The notes: generated by a model not told the origin, from the sequence alone. DNA of 64,000 nucleotides from Cadophora sp. MPI-SDFR-AT-0126 (GCA_020747065.1 JAGMVK010000001.1:2914001-2978000); one strand, 5' to 3'; numbered from the stretch's first letter, positions 1-13,214 are shown. A program made the numbers and translations.

Positions 1-143
1 ATGAATTCGATCTCATTGTGCGCGGCACTCTCAAGTACACACTGCCATTAAGCCCAAGGGTCAGGAGCATCAGCGTTGAGGGCCGAGTCACAGTAAAACC
101 AAATGCTGCAGACCAGGACCCGGAAGAAGTTCACGTTATGTGA
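1..143 (+). CDS. 3' end of an unidentified gene (partial)
   Basis: The frame starting at base 3 is open from the window edge to a TGA at 141-143 and gives the last 46 residues of a protein. The peptide alternates hydrophobic and charged residues (for example LIVRGTLKYTLP and ISVEGRVTVKP), suggesting beta strands, and ends in EEVHVM. The beta-rich pattern is reminiscent of the LEA14/WHy-type fold, but that is only an impression from a short tail. Most of the gene lies left of the window, so neither start nor function can be given. Confidence 0.5.
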   Translation, partial: EFDLIVRGTLKYTLPLSPRVRSISVEGRVTVKPNAADQDPEEVHVM

Positions 144-3100
144 GGATCCCATTTGCTAGCAGGACTAAAGTAGCTCAGTATGCTACATTTCCTTTTGTCA
201 CTGTTTTTGTTTGTACAATTGAGCGACTCAAATTTTTCATGGCATAGGCGAGAAAAGGCGCAAGCGAAATACATCAACGTAGCTACATGGTTTGGCTGAC
301 TTCGTTTGGGACAACAAAACAAAAAGTGGCAGGATGTTCCCACCTGATCACTTCTCCTTTTGAGGTGGGATTCATGTCGGATTAAGTTTGGATTTTGTTT
401 GTTTCCTTGGGCGCTTGAAGATTTCACAATATAGAGGGCACAAAAGATAGAGCACAGGATGAAATGAGGCGAGCAAGTTGTCGTGGGTCAAACACCCCAA
501 TTCTTCTTTTAACGGCCGACTTTGATGATTGTTGAAAGTTTGCATCAAGTTGCATTGGGATTTTATAGAGTATGACCACCTACGTGGTGAGTGGCATTGA
601 ATTTGTACATTTGAGCGAGAAGATGGATGGGCGGCGCTCCAATCGATCGGAGAATCACAACAGGGGTTATACCCTGAAAGCTTGACCTTTCCGCGCTTAG
701 CTGAGCTGATAGTCGAATGCAGTGGTCTAATGTCAATGAAGACGCGCTCTACTTATGTCATACCTATGACCATCTCTGAGTATCTTCAACCTTATATGTG
801 ACGGCATTAGGCGAGGTGCCTGTTCAATGTATAGAGAAACATGGTCAGATCCACCTGCTTCGGAAACTTGTTCAGACCTTCCATCCCTCAAAACTTGTCG
901 TGAGCATTCTTTATAACGCGTCTGAGCCGCTTGATTGTTGTCATCGTCGTTCAAATCACCTGGATACTCCAGGGACACTTGATTGCTTATTAAATCCGAG
1001 CATGGTGATGTTGGTGGAAGATGTGAACAGGATGTCACCCCGGCAAGTTAGATCCTCTTCGACGACAGTGACCCTCTTCCTGCAGAGATCAGGAGGGCTA
1101 TCGAAGACTTCCTTCCGTGTGTCGAGGCTTTCAGTTTGGAATGCCACATCATGGCACCTCCAAGCATCCAAGCAGCAGCTGACTTCAACGAGAATCTGCA
1201 ACTAACATACTTAGGCGAGCCAGCCTCCTGAACGAAACATTGGCCAGACACATGGAGTCATGCTTTCCTGCTACTAGAGCTTGATACATAGTAGAAGACC
1301 AAATGCGCGATTTCGTGATAGAGCAACGCAGCAGGAAATTTCTTTACAAGAGGGCTAGGGCTGCACGCGTAAAAGAAGTGGCCGATTGAGGCCCTTGACG
1401 ACAGTAAAACCAGCACACTAGGCTTATCATCTCTCGGCATACGTAGACAGAACTCGGAATATACTTATATAATTCCTCGTCTATGATTAGTGTAAGATAT
1501 TTAACTTCTAATTGAAATTTATTGTACGTCTATTAGGTCGTCGTGGAACTAATTGCAAATTTGTCGCAAGAACGTCTCGTGTATCAATCGGCCGCTTTTA
1601 TTTACGCAGTATGGGGGTTGGAGTGCCACAGCCTTGGACGTCAAGTTTCGTCCACTTGGGTCATAGCCATTCTGTTTGGGGAAGTTAGTCAAACCGATAA
1701 TTACATGTGGTTTGAGAGCTCTCGCTTGGACATATATACTTGAGCTGAGTACACCAAGTAGATTCTTGGTGCACTAAATCTCGTGCTAAAATGTCATAGA
1801 GCCCGCATAGATCAACACGACGGTCATAGCCTCAGCCGCAGAGCGCATAATCTATTGGTCGATAATTTACTGTAGAGTATCGAAATATCTAAGGGCCGAA
1901 ATTTATTGGGAGCAGGAGACGAGGGTGCGGATAGATATCGAGCTTCGTCTTCGGAGGCTTGTTACTGTTTGGATTTGAAACTTTTCCATTGTAGCTGCAT
2001 ACTTTCAACGAAGCATGTGAATGACAAGAGACAACATGAACGTCAGGGAATTTAGATAACCTCACCTCTATCGCACAATCATGATAGTGCTGATATCTGC
2101 CCGTGTGCCTCTCATGGTTGACAAGCGTCCGCTTCTTTCCGCGGTATCGAATGTTTCGCATCCATACTTTATTGCTTCGGTTCTACAAGACACGAATGTA
2201 CCGACGACGAGGTTCAGGGAAGGCTCCGACTCCTCCGAATCCCAACGACACGGCCACATGGGAAATCGGATCGCCGGGGATCCAAGATGAAGAGCATACG
2301 GAGACTTTGGATAAACAGGGGGCGGCGTCGGCAGCCGAAAAGGGGTGTTTTGGTACATGGAAATTGGCTTCTGCCCAACGCAGAATGAAAGTCATGCGCC
2401 AACGGGAACCCCCGCCCCCTTTCTAGACCCCAATTCTACTGTACAGTATCAATATCAGCGGAGTGGGGATCGGCCCCCTGTCGGCAATCTTGGATCCCCG
2501 GCAGCTCTGATCTTGGGCCGGGAAAACTGGGATGGCGGAAAGCAAATACGAAAGTGGCAATTATGGGACAAGACGAGGGAGGGGGTGATTATTGTATTTT
2601 CAATTTATGTTGTTGTTGTTGTCGCTGCTGTTGTTGATATTGTTGTTATGCACTGGAGTCGCGTGAGAGAGCAAAAGTAAACAACAAAAATCATAACAAA
2701 CATGGGGGCGATCTTCCTTATTTGCCCCTCGGATGCTTTCCCACTCTCTTGTGAAGAAAGCAGACGTGGCACTTGTGGATGCGCATGGATGGTATCGGGC
2801 AGGCAGAGTAGTGGAATGAATGCTGGGGCGTTGCACTTTTTAGGGGAGGGGAGAAGAATAGAGGAGAGGAGAGGAGATGTAAGTTGAGGTGAGTTGAGTT
2901 CAGGTGAAGTGGAATCTTGAGAAGGGTCTTGATCTGATCCGCGAGACAGACCCTGAAGGGGCCAAAGTAAACTTTAGCCCAAGCCCAAGCCCAACGGCTC
3001 GGAAGAGCCGCAGGAAGGTGAAGGCGAAGGCGTAGGCGTAGGCGTAGCTGCCGCGTCCATTCGAGTACGCGTGATGATTGGCTGAGCCATGTGCGGGACT

Positions 3101-3200
3101 GACATGACATAACACAACACAACACAACACAACAAATAACAGAGCGGAGCAGAGCAGAGTAGAGCCAAAAAAAAAAAAAAGGACGCTCGCTGACGATTCT
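144..3200. other. Gene-poor stretch, no supported gene
   Basis: Short open frames occur on both strands, but none has recognisable domains, a plausible exon chain or protein-like composition. The part around 1441-1540 is AT-rich. From about 2970 the sequence turns low-complexity: hexamer-like repeats near 2976-3050, a run of AACAC units at 3111-3133 and a 15-base A run at about 3166-3180. I see nothing else I can support. Confidence 0.5.
3111..3133. repeat. AACAC pentanucleotide microsatellite
   Basis: More than four head-to-tail AACAC units are visible. They are followed at about 3166 by an A homopolymer. They lie about 1.2 kb upstream of the Wee1-like start codon, in a region probably belonging to its promoter or leader. 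Confidence 0.85.
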
Positions 3201-3489
3201 CTGCCGATGCTGCAAGACAATTCGAGGAAATTATTAAACTCACTCACAACTTCGAATATCATATCATATCATATTGCTTTGGGCTGGTTTGGTTTGCCTC
3301 ACCGTGCCCAGCAGACTCGTGACAGGGGAGATATGACACGTCCCTATCCCTGTCAAGTCGCGTCGAACAGGAAAGGAAAGGAAAGCAAAAATAAGACGAA
3401 GGCAGTCGCGTCGAGTCCCGTTACCACAACAAAGATCCACTCTACTCTCTACTCCACTCGACTCGACTCCACTTCCCTACTGGCTCCCT

Positions 3490-4396
3490 CCAGTGGTGAA
3501 CTCCACTGAATGACTGACTCTCTCCTCGCCTCTCCTCGCCTCTCCTCTCCTCTCTCTCTCTCTCGTACGGACCTACTGTACTGTACTGTACTGTACGTAC
3601 CTACCACTCGGCTCTTTCCCCTGCCCAGTCCAGTGTCCACCTACCCACCCACAGGACAGACGCAGACCGCAATTTTCCCTTCAACTACTGCGTCCACCCA
3701 ACCAACCAACCAAACCAACCCAACCTCCGCACCCTCATCCTCACACTCACCCTCACCTCGCATCTCCATCGCCCATCGCCTTCGCCTCTCCTCCACCTAA
3801 AACATTCAACTTACCGTCTGGATATCAGAGACAACCACCGACCAGATCCCCGAACCCTGGTACATCTGTCACGGCTTCGACGGTACTACTATTATTATTA
3901 CTGTTGTTGTTTTCGTCGACATCGACGTCGTCTGTAAAGGAGAACAACGTCAACGCAACCACACATCAACACGACGACGCTCACCTCCGCGCGCCTCTGT
4001 CTGATATCAATCACCTTGTCATGATTACCTCGACTTGACCAACGCATTCCTGCTCGACCTAGTCGCCGCATCGCATTCCTCAACCTCCAACAACTCCAAC
4101 AACGTTCAACATTCCCATAATCCAGACAAATTCACTACTCCTCGGCTCCACTTTCGTTGCGCTTGCAGCAGAGCTCGACTTTCTCAACGAGGATTTGCCT
4201 AGGTATCGATTGTTGGCATATTTATTGAGGACAGAACGAAAATTTGTGTGGAGTACGAACCTGCGCCTACCCTCCGTGCTATCTTTCCGCGCTGTCTTGA
4301 TGCTGCAAAATCGATAAATCGCTTCGTTGGGTTCTAGCTCTTCTCATATTCACCATCGGAAACGAACCACACAGCGTCATCGCGATTCTTCATATC
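3490..4396 (+). promoter_or_regulatory. Pyrimidine-rich promoter/leader of the Wee1-like kinase
   Basis: The + strand is strongly enriched in C and T from about 3490 to 3800 (CTCTCCTCG units, then a CT run). It contains TACTG-type repeats at 3574-3596 and an AACC tetramer series near 3700-3720. Such CT-rich tracts are common upstream of transcription starts in filamentous ascomycetes. Several short ATG-started frames precede the coding start at 4397, so upstream ORFs are possible. Transcription starts and any leader introns cannot be fixed from sequence alone. Confidence 0.45.
3574..3596. repeat. ACTGT pentanucleotide microsatellite
   Basis: A short tandem array of a five-base ACTGT-type unit, immediately after a CT dinucleotide run, inside the putative leader of the Wee1-like gene. 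Confidence 0.8.
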
Positions 4397-7300
4397 ATGT
4401 CGTACTCAAACAGTGGTGGAGGCGGTACGCTGACTTTGCCGTCTCCAACGCATGTGCACCGTGTTGATGTGAGCTCGGCCGTGAGAACACTGCGACGCTC
4501 TCTTTCGCGCTCTCCGTCAAAATTCCGTCTGGTTACGAAGTCCCCGAGCTCGTCGCCCAAATCGCCTCTATCGCCTTCTCCATCATCGCCACCGAAACGA
4601 GCACCCTCAAACAGTTCGATCTTTGGCAACAGTCCCAACAACCCACCTCACACCCCCTCACCTTTGGCTGTACCTTTCCCACCAAGCGCAAAGCTTGCAC
4701 TTCGGTCGTCAACCCGTGGTAAAAGTACGGCGCCTGCTCGACCGTCATCCCGGACACGCACCTCCCCAAAGAGCCCCGTGAAGCGTGCTTTAAACCAGGC
4801 TTCTGATTCCGGAAATACGACTCCACATCCGTCAGCTGGACTTGTAGGTGGGCAAGAAAATAGCAGGAGCTGTAGTCCCGGGGAGCGTAAAAGCTTCGAG
4901 CGAACCACCAAAATGCCTTACACATTCGAAGCGACGCCAGTCAATCATGCCTTGTCTAGACTAGGTGGCGATGGTGCTAGTGATTGCCACACAACTTCGT
5001 CTACCTCAAGCCCTCTCAAGCGCAGTGATGCAATCATGAACCTTGATCAGGCCAGTCTGGGAAGCCCAGTTGCAAAGCGCCGCAGCTTGCATGGCTCTGC
5101 AAGCTTTGGGCATGATTTCAATGTATTCGATCATGGACCATCCTCACAGTTCGATATCCACGATGAAGCAAGCCACGAATATGAACTATCCACCGCATCC
5201 ATCACCTCCGAGAATCCTTCATCTTTTACATCGATGCCAAGAAGATCCTCTTCCTTGCGGAAGTCGACCCTGCAGCAGCGCCACGGTGAGAAGACGTCGT
5301 GGGGTAGAAGGCAAGCTGCTCAGGCACTGGCCGCTCAGCAGCTGGCCAATTCGGGACCGCACGTATCGACCCCTGTTCAAACAAAGAATAGACCCAGGTT
5401 ATCTTTGGACCAATTCATGCCGCCCATGTCAAGGGACAGCCCTTTCTCGTCTCAAGGAAGTCTACCAAATGCCTCGATGCACCTGGTTAGTCATCAGCCT
5501 CATCCTCTTTCGCGGACTATGACTACTTCATCATCAAACTCAAGCATCGTCGACGAGTCCCCGACACATGTTCCGGTACATTTTGGTGAACAGGCAAGAC
5601 CAAAGCTTGACTTTTCCAAATCTCTCCCTGCAGGAACTTTGAGACCATTTGCGTTTGAAGCTTCCAGGGACGATAGTTCCTTCAACACTCCACAAAACTA
5701 CAAATCCGTCAAGCCGCTTCCCGCTGCATTTGCGTCTACTGGGCTCATCTCTAAAGTGAATCGAAACCCGGAGCAGCCTCTGGTATCTCGCGGTAGTAGT
5801 AAGGGAAATGTTCCCGATACTCCTTGCAAGAAGCATGTCAATGGATTTGCTACATATCCAGCACCGGTACCTGGGAGTGCCATTGCCAAAGCCAGACACA
5901 TTCGCCATTCTTTTGGAACTCCGTCAACCCCATTCAACCCACACGGGACGCCGACTGTTCAGGGCATGTTTGGCAAAGGAGCTGGCGTATTCGGCAGCGC
6001 ATTTGGCAATCATGGCTTGACTCGACGAGGCAGTTTCTTAAGTGTGGATGGAGACGAAAGTGGAGGATCGCCAGACGCAAAGACCATGCACGCTGGCACT
6101 GATTTTGATCTTCCACCGACACCCACCAAGCAAGCTCTCGTGCAACAACAACAACACGATGGCAGCCCTAGCAATCACAGGAGCTTCCCAGCTCCGACGT
6201 CAGCTGTTGGCTACGAAAGTACAAAGGAATTGACCAGAACCAGCAGTAAGTTGAACCTCTTTACAAGTCCAGACAGTCGGGAATCAAATGAGAGTGATGG
6301 GTCATTTGATGTGGTGGACTCACCCACTCCAAACAACAACCGAGATTCTCTTAAAATTTCAAACTCGGTGCCCTCATTCATCAGGTCACGGACTCGACGC
6401 GCTCTGAACCTTCGTTCTGCGGCGCCTCTGGTTCCCAAATCTCTTACTACCTCCTTTCTCAGTTCTGCGAGTAAACCGGGCTTTGCTAAAATCAGTTGTG
6501 TGGCTCCAGCCAGTCCCTTGGAGCGTACAGATTTCATCGAGAGGCTGTCTCCTAGTACACCTCAGGAGAGCATGCTTCCGCCCGACCCTAGTGGCCTCTC
6601 TATCTCAAACCACCGTGACAGCCAGGCTTCTCATCTAGGTGGCCAAAGCATGCTACCTCCTGCTACGCCAACAACCGGCCGTGAATACTTTCCCAAGATT
6701 GGAGACCGCCGCCTCAGTACCACGCCGGTCAGCACATTTGCCCCAGGCGACCTGGACGACTCTCTCCTAGCCAGATTTGAGAAAGTGGAAATGATCGGCA
6801 CCGGCGAGTTCTCTCGCGTGTATAAAGTCACCAAAACCACGCAAAGCCGCCCTGCTACGGCGCACTCATTCTTCTTTGGTGCAACCGGTTCTCCATTATC
6901 CGGGAAAACCCCACCGACGCCCATGCCAGAACGCATCTTCGCCGTCAAAAAGACACGACAGCCCTATTCGGGATCCAGGGACCGGCAACGGAAACTGCAG
7001 GAGGTCAATGTGCTTAAGGCACTCGGACAATCTGATCATGTCTTGCATCTCATTGACAGTTGGGAGGAGAAGAATTATTTGTACATTCAGACTGATTATT
7101 GCGAGGAGGGTAGTCTCGATGTCTTTCTGACGACAGTGGGACGCAAGGGGCGATTGGACGATTTCCGCATTTGGAAGATCCTGCTGGAAGTAGGCCAGGT
7201 AAGTTCTCTTCCAGTTCAATGGCCGTGTCTTTGCTGACTGCTCGCGCAGGGTGTGAAGCATATTCATGATTCGGGTTTCATTCACTTAGATCTGAAACCT

Positions 7301-8017
7301 GCCAATATCTTCATTACCTTCGAGGGCATCCTGAAGATTGGTGACTTCGGCATGGCGACCAGTTGGCCTGCGCAATCTGGAATCGAGGGTGAAGGCGACC
7401 GCGAGTACATCGGCCCGGAAATCCTTATGGGCAATTATGACAAGCCTGCCGATATATTTGCACTCGGTCTCATAATACTTGAAATCGCCGGAAATGTGCA
7501 GCTTCCTGATAATGGACCTACGTGGACCCGCCTCCGATCCGGGGATATGAGTGATGCACCAAGCCTTACTTGGAGCAGCGACAGCACCCTCCAAAGAGAC
7601 GCAACTGGCATTCCTCTTGAGGAAAGCGACGTCAACATGGAGTCTTTCTGTAGTGACGATGAAATCGAGACCGATTTTGGATCACCAACCATGAGTAGTC
7701 GCAAGCGCAATTACGGCAACTCGAGCAGGTCATTGTCTCACGATCCCGGGAACCTTTTCGGCTCCGCGCGCAGAGGCGAGCTCCATCGAGCACCACCTTT
7801 CATGAGGGATATGTACCATGAGCACGCCCTTGACAAGCTTGTTCGATGGATGATCTCGCCTATTCCTCATGATCGACCGCTTATAAATGACGTTCTACGG
7901 TCAGGTGGTGTCGAATGGGTCTCAACACGGAGACGTGCTGGTGCAACGGTCTTTGAAGGGAACTGGGGTCCTGCCGACACAGTCTTGGCAGATGATGCGG
8001 AAATGATGGATGTTTGA
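4397..8017 (+). CDS. wee1: Wee1/Swe1-type mitosis-inhibitor protein kinase
   Basis: Kinases of this family phosphorylate the inhibitory tyrosine of Cdc2/Cdk1 and delay mitotic entry. Exons are 4397-7198 and 7250-8017; a 51-bp intron (GTAAGT..CGCAG) falls at phase 0, giving 1189 aa. Residues 1 to about 780 are Ser/Pro-rich and disordered, with many SP and TP sites, as in other Wee1 N-termini. The kinase domain follows: glycine loop GTGEFSRV (about 800), AVKK lysine (about 848), catalytic HLDLKPAN (about 945) and DFG (about 966). An HLDLKPAN or HMD-type loop is characteristic of the Wee1 family. A Pro/Ser-rich insert sits between the glycine loop and the AVKK lysine, and an acidic, serine-rich insert interrupts the C-lobe. 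The Aspergillus counterpart is ankA. Confident at family level. Confidence 0.9.
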
Positions 8018-8612
8018 ATCGACTTGGGACTTTACTTCACTCGGCGGCCTCAAGTCCTGGATAGGATGGATGAGTCTTGGATGACTCCTCTTGAGTGTGA
8101 TCTCCTAAACGGCGTTGGTAGGATACCCGGCGCTCGGTCTACAATCTCCACAAACGAACAACAACGAAATACATTATTGGCTTGCTTTCCAATACCAAGG
8201 CGCCATTTGCAAGTTTACGCATTCACGAGACCATGAACGAAACGATAGATCGAATCGGTTACAGTCAGTTTGAGCAAGAATCATGTTGAGATTACGACTT
8301 TTGCGTCTTTTGGGAAGGGTGATGTCTGAAAACTGTGCTTCGCTATTAGCTAAACCACATCTTTGGTTGTCTTTGTATGGAATAATGTTTGGGGATGGGT
8401 GGAGATATTAGATTCATCCAAATGTCTGGCTCGGTGTGACTTTTGCATGGAAACCAGGGAGGGGTGAATGACAATAAATTCTCAAGAACCGTGTCTAAAT
8501 CTAAGTCCCTTTTTAGTGTCTGTATGCTACAATACATGCTATCTGTCATATTTGCTGCTTGTGATATCTGATCAAACGGAAGGAGTTGCTGGCATCAGGT
8601 GTGATGCGTGCT
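8018..8612. other. Convergent intergenic region
   Basis: This lies between the 3' ends of the Wee1-like gene (+) and the TAP-like hydrolase (-). It should hold both 3' UTRs. I see no further gene and no clear polyadenylation signal that I would defend. Confidence 0.5.
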
Positions 8613-11113
8613 TCAAGCAATCGCCAGAAAAGAGAGCAACACATCATAGGTAGCGCCTAATAGGTTTGACTCTTCTTCGGTGTAGGTCCCGTTGAAAGCA
8701 GCAGCACTTACGATACTGCCTCCTGAACCGGTGGGAAACAGGTCTTGATCAGCCTTGTGGTAAATCTCATCTTCTGGCACCGTCCCCATGACGAAGAAGT
8801 CCTTAACAGTCTGTGATAATGACAGAGATGCCAACGAGACAGTGGTGTGACCAGGCCCTCCCCTCCGTGCAAGCTTGGATGATCTTGGCAGCAAAGACCG
8901 TAGTTTCCTAGACGAGCAGGTTAGCAAGTCCTCGGCTAGTAACGTGCTGGCTCCAGAGACACTTGATTATCGGGCTAAATGCGTACTTGGCAGAAATGAG
9001 AGGTGTGGTGGAATCATGTTCAGGATTAATTATGAGGACTGTTGTGTTCATGGCGGACAAAACAGAGTCGGAATTTGACATAGATGATATGCCTGCATTA
9101 CGAAGAAGAGGGCGATTGTCTGGAAAATTGCGGCAGAAGCTTATGGGCTTCACGAGTGTCAGCGCTGATAAGACAGATTTCACACCTCAACCTCGGCACT
9201 AGAGGGTTGAGGGTGCATTCTCCACAGATCCGTGGCGAATCAGGTAAGGATTATACGCACCGTGAGGCCAGCTGACAAGAAAGGCGTGTTTTCTTTGAGA
9301 GAAATAGACTTCGTCAAGGAAATCACTTCCTGAATTGTGATACTACTTGACGCCGCATTATCTATGCAGTTGAGGGGATACACGCTTTGCGTGCCAACCC
9401 CTGGAGCTGCTGGGTCTGTTGGCGCAGCAGCTGCTTGTGATGAGACCAAGTCGACTAACAGAGTTGCTGGTTATGACGTTAGTAACTGCTTGACCAGAAC
9501 AAAAAGGGTATGGGGTCCAGAAATTCAAGATATGGGGTGCTTGAGGAGGGTGACAATACGTACCGTTGCGGACTTCAAGGCCTTGAAGGATATGTGCAAC
9601 AAGAGACCAGGTTACTGGCACCCTCATGAATGACCACAAGAAGACGTTGAAGCTATCGAGGCTAATAGCAGTACCGAAATAATCGATTGGATGCAGAAAA
9701 AGGTTCTCGAACAAGTCATCTATGCGTTGTGCTAGAGTTGAAGTTACGCCAGCAGGTGGCACAGACAACGCACAGTCTGAACCAGCTCCTACGCAAAAAG
9801 CTATGAAGTCATTGAGTGCGTCTCTGACAGATACCTGGTCAACCGGAAGCTGGCTCTTATATGTCAGAGCATTCGTTTCTGGATCTACAACTCCGTCGGC
9901 AACTACTCGTCCCACCCGGGAGGGGAATGCCTGAAGAAACTCGGCCAAGAATATAGTGCCATACGAGAAGCCCCACTGATTAATAAATAAGTCAGTAATT
10001 ATCATTGAATCAGCTTGCACAAGTGTTGGAGTGCACATGTAACGCCGACAGACTTGAAGGATTTGAAGGGGTCCAGAAATTACCTACATAGTTCAACTTG
10101 GCATCTGACCCATCGATTGCATCCTGAAAAGGTCAAGGAGTCAGCTGTTAAACGTCAAAGCTGCCTCATGGGTGCTGTTGACGGCTGAGATACTCTACAC
10201 AACTTAGGGGTTGAGAAGTGGGTGCACCGCCGCGGGGTTACTAACAACAATAGCTGCCATATCTCTTGCGACATATGCAGCAGAAGATGTATAGAGAGCC
10301 TCAGAGTTCTGGGCCACGCAGGCATCCACAAGTCCAGCAACTGCAGCATCAAAGTTTGTGATCCTAGTTGTCACCTCGGCATCGTAGCTCTGTATCACTC
10401 GTGGAGTCAGCATTCATAAAAGACACCAAGGTGATAGGGGGAGCCTGGTTGGAAAAATTCGCTACAAAATCTCGATGTAGTTGAAATTATAAATATTGAG
10501 TCCGCTCGGCACTTACTGAGTTTGAAAACATCCCTAACCACAAGTTGGGGCTTCCGGGCAACTCCTCGGAGAACTTGTATTCTGCCGAAGCATTATGAAA
10601 GCATTGAAGCAGGGGCGAAGAATCGCCAACGCTGGATATGAGGTTAGTAGGTCTTTTCTTCTTCTTTTTCTACTTCTTTCTGTTTGGGGATTTCCAGAGG
10701 TTTCAAGATCGATGCTCGAAGTCGGGAACAGAAGAACATTCAAAAGATAGGGAGATTCAAAGATGAAATGATACATACCCTCTCGGATCCCATCCGATAA
10801 TGTCATAGAACCCCCCCGTAAGAGTCGAAATTGCTGCTCCTGCTCCCGCTTTTACGAAAGAGAGTCCGGATGCTCCTGGGCCACCCGGATTCACGAGAAG
10901 GGAACCCAGACGCTGTGACGAGGATGCTGTAGAGATGTATCTAACCAGCGCTATACTAGCGTTGGCTTTAGACGGCGATGAAAAATCATATTCGAGAGGC
11001 ACAGAAATTGTTGAGCATTCCAAGTTCGTACCGCAGGAAGACCAAGTCACAGGGGTCGCTCCTACGATGACAGTAAAGAAGAGTAGTTTAGCGAAAGTGA
11101 GTGGCTTGGTCAT
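8613..11113 (-). CDS. Secreted TAP-like serine hydrolase/peptidase (alpha/beta fold)
   Basis: Resembles tripeptidyl aminopeptidase-type alpha/beta hydrolases that trim peptides outside the cell. A hydrophobic N-terminus after MTKPL looks like a signal peptide; an in-frame ATG lies 10 codons upstream at 11143. The oxyanion-type motif NPGGPGASG, nucleophile elbow GFSYG, Asp region NPEHDSTTPL and His region GPGHTT are all present. Minus-strand exons read as 11113-10779, 10631-10517, 10389-10246, 10123-10088, 9975-9564, 9466-9261, an unresolved exon near 9200-8987, then 8907-8613. All junctions except those flanking the unresolved exon keep frame with GT..AG introns of 79-147 bp. The unresolved part is where the family's Cys/Trp-containing segment before the Asp loop should be. 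It could be an extra intron, or damage making this a pseudogene. Confidence 0.75.
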
Positions 11114-11919
11114 GTTGATCTGAACGAGTGCGGTGAGCCGCAAGAGCAGAGTCTGAGGGAGACCTGTATATTTGTGTCATTCCGATTTTCGTGTACGGGG
11201 GTAATCTATTTAGAGGCAATCAGGAAGGTTTCGATTTCGGCATCGGCGGAGATGATGCTTGGAAGGTCTGTTCATTGACTTTTCGATAACACCAAACGAC
11301 TTGTCCGAGATCTATTGACAGCCCCAGGGGTAGCGAATGTCACTCCGCCGACAGAGACATATACTATTTGGGTATGTTTCATTGGGCAGCGACGAATAAG
11401 CATAAAGCGACCGTCTTGGTTGAGACGCATTGCACCAGGCAGCTGAGTGACCGATAAGCCGATACTCACAATGCCTGACCTGGCACTGGCTTATCGACAT
11501 CTTGTCATGATTGCGTTCTGCGTTCAGTCTGTTCGCGGGTCAGATCTTAGAAAGTTCACAACGATTCAGGGCAGAAAGTATAATAAGAATGATGAGGTCA
11601 ATCTCCAATATGTAAGGTTAGGAAGATTAAGCGAAACTTTCGTTAGATTGACGACTCTCCATACACTGTTCCACAGCCTCCGCGAAATTTACTCCACTGC
11701 CATTTTTCATTGCATTAATCGTCCACCCCTGAAAGGTAACACTTTGTTGCTTCCCCATCGCGGTAGGCTCTCGAAGGTGCCAACCTCGAGTTTATCTTCG
11801 AAGCAGCTTGAGTTCAGTCACGTGCCTAGAGTCTAGTGAATCCAACCCCGCGCTAAAAACCTTATCGTTCAAAAAGTTTTGGGGCAGTTTCGTATGATAC
11901 CATCACCACAAATAAGGCA
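11114..11919. promoter_or_regulatory. Divergent promoter region, TAP-like hydrolase and dim1
   Basis: About 0.8 kb between two divergently transcribed starts. It must contain both promoters, but I see no motif strong enough to name. Short open frames here show no protein-like features. Confidence 0.4.
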
Positions 11920-13214
11920 ATGGGGAAGCTCAAGTCCAACAAGCGCAATGGCGCTGCAGCAGGCTCAAGCCCCTACTCCAAAGCACAAGCTGCCACCAAT
12001 AACGTCTTCAAGTTTGTCAGTTGGCTCGGCCTCTCTTCTCTCGGCGACATGTACTGACTATCGGCTCCGTAGAATACGAACGTCGGTCAGCATATCCTCA
12101 AAAATCCAGGCGTTGCAGAGGCCATAGTATTAAAAGCAAACTTGAAGCCCACAGATGTAAGCTATGCTCCAACTCTCGAGAACGCATGCTAAACCTCTGA
12201 CCAGACCGTTCTTGAAGTTGGTCCTGGCACAGGTAACTTAACGGTGAGGATACTGGAGAAAGCGAAGAAGGTCATAGCTGTGGAATTGGATCCTCGAATG
12301 GCAGCAGAAGTTACAAAGCGAGTGCAGGGGAAACCCGAACAGAAGAGACTGGAGGTTTTGCTTGGAGATGTCATCAAGACCGAGCTGCCGCCCTTTGATA
12401 TCTGCATAAGTAACACTCCATATCAGGTATGGCCCAAGTGCAATTATGCTGTCGTACAAAAGCTGACGATGTTCAGATCTCCAGTCCTTTAGTTTTCAAG
12501 CTCCTGGCCTTGCCTAATCCTCCCCGGACATCGATCCTCATGTTTCAGCGAGAATTCGCGCTTCGACTTACGGCGAGACCAGGCGATCCATTATACTGTC
12601 GATTATCTGTGAATGCCCAATTCTTCTCCAAGATCACGCACATCATGAAGGTAGGGAAGAACAATTTCAGGCCCCCACCACAGGTAGAATCCTCCGTTGT
12701 GCGGATAGAACCTAAGATGGGTGCGGAGCGCCCTGGCGTGAGCTGGGATGAGTGGGACGGTATGCTGCGGATCTGCTTTGTACGAAAGAACCGGACTATG
12801 AGAGCAAGTTGGCTGGGCACGAAGGAGGTTTTGGCCATGGTTGAGCGGAACTACAAGGTCTGGTGTTCTGCGAATCAGATACCTATCGATGAAACAGAAC
12901 TCGGGGAATACGAGGACATGGACGTTGATGGTGGAGGAGGAGAGGTTGCGTGGGATGGCATCATGGAGGTCGATGAGGAGGATGACGAGCCAGCATTTTT
13001 CAGAGAGGAGGCAGAACGCTTATCGAAGGAGACTGAGGCTAAGACAAAGAGTAAGAAGAAGAAGACCAGAGTTGCGGAGCTAGTGAAAGAGAAGATTCGG
13101 AAAGTCTTGGAAGATGTCACCGAGCTGGCAGACAAGAGAGCTGGGAAATGCGATGAAAATGACTTTCTTCGGCTCTTGTCTGCCTTTAACGAAGAAGGTA
13201 TACATTTCGCCTGA
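11920..13214 (+). CDS. dim1: Dim1, 18S rRNA (adenine-N6,N6) dimethyltransferase
   Basis: Dimethylates two adjacent adenines near the 3' end of 18S rRNA and acts in pre-rRNA processing in the nucleolus. Exons 11920-12015, 12073-12156, 12205-12426 and 12477-13214 are all joined at phase 0, giving 379 aa. The first intron uses a GTCAGT donor; this choice restores the family sequence [18 protein letters not shown]-binding motif [13 protein letters not shown], acidic VELDPRM and catalytic NTPYQ are present, and the C-terminus FNEEGIHFA matches the family ending. A Lys/Glu/Asp-rich insert of about 60 residues precedes the C-terminus (DEEDDEP, then KSKKKKTR). Orthology is clear. Confidence 0.93.

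Noticed and set aside
798..1205. 135-codon open frame on the + strand
   Set aside because: No domain, no splice context, and an overlapping minus-strand frame of similar length; composition not protein-like.
2718..3215. 165-codon minus-strand frame
   Set aside because: Translation is dominated by simple repeats (Leu/Arg and Cys/Val runs) from the microsatellites.
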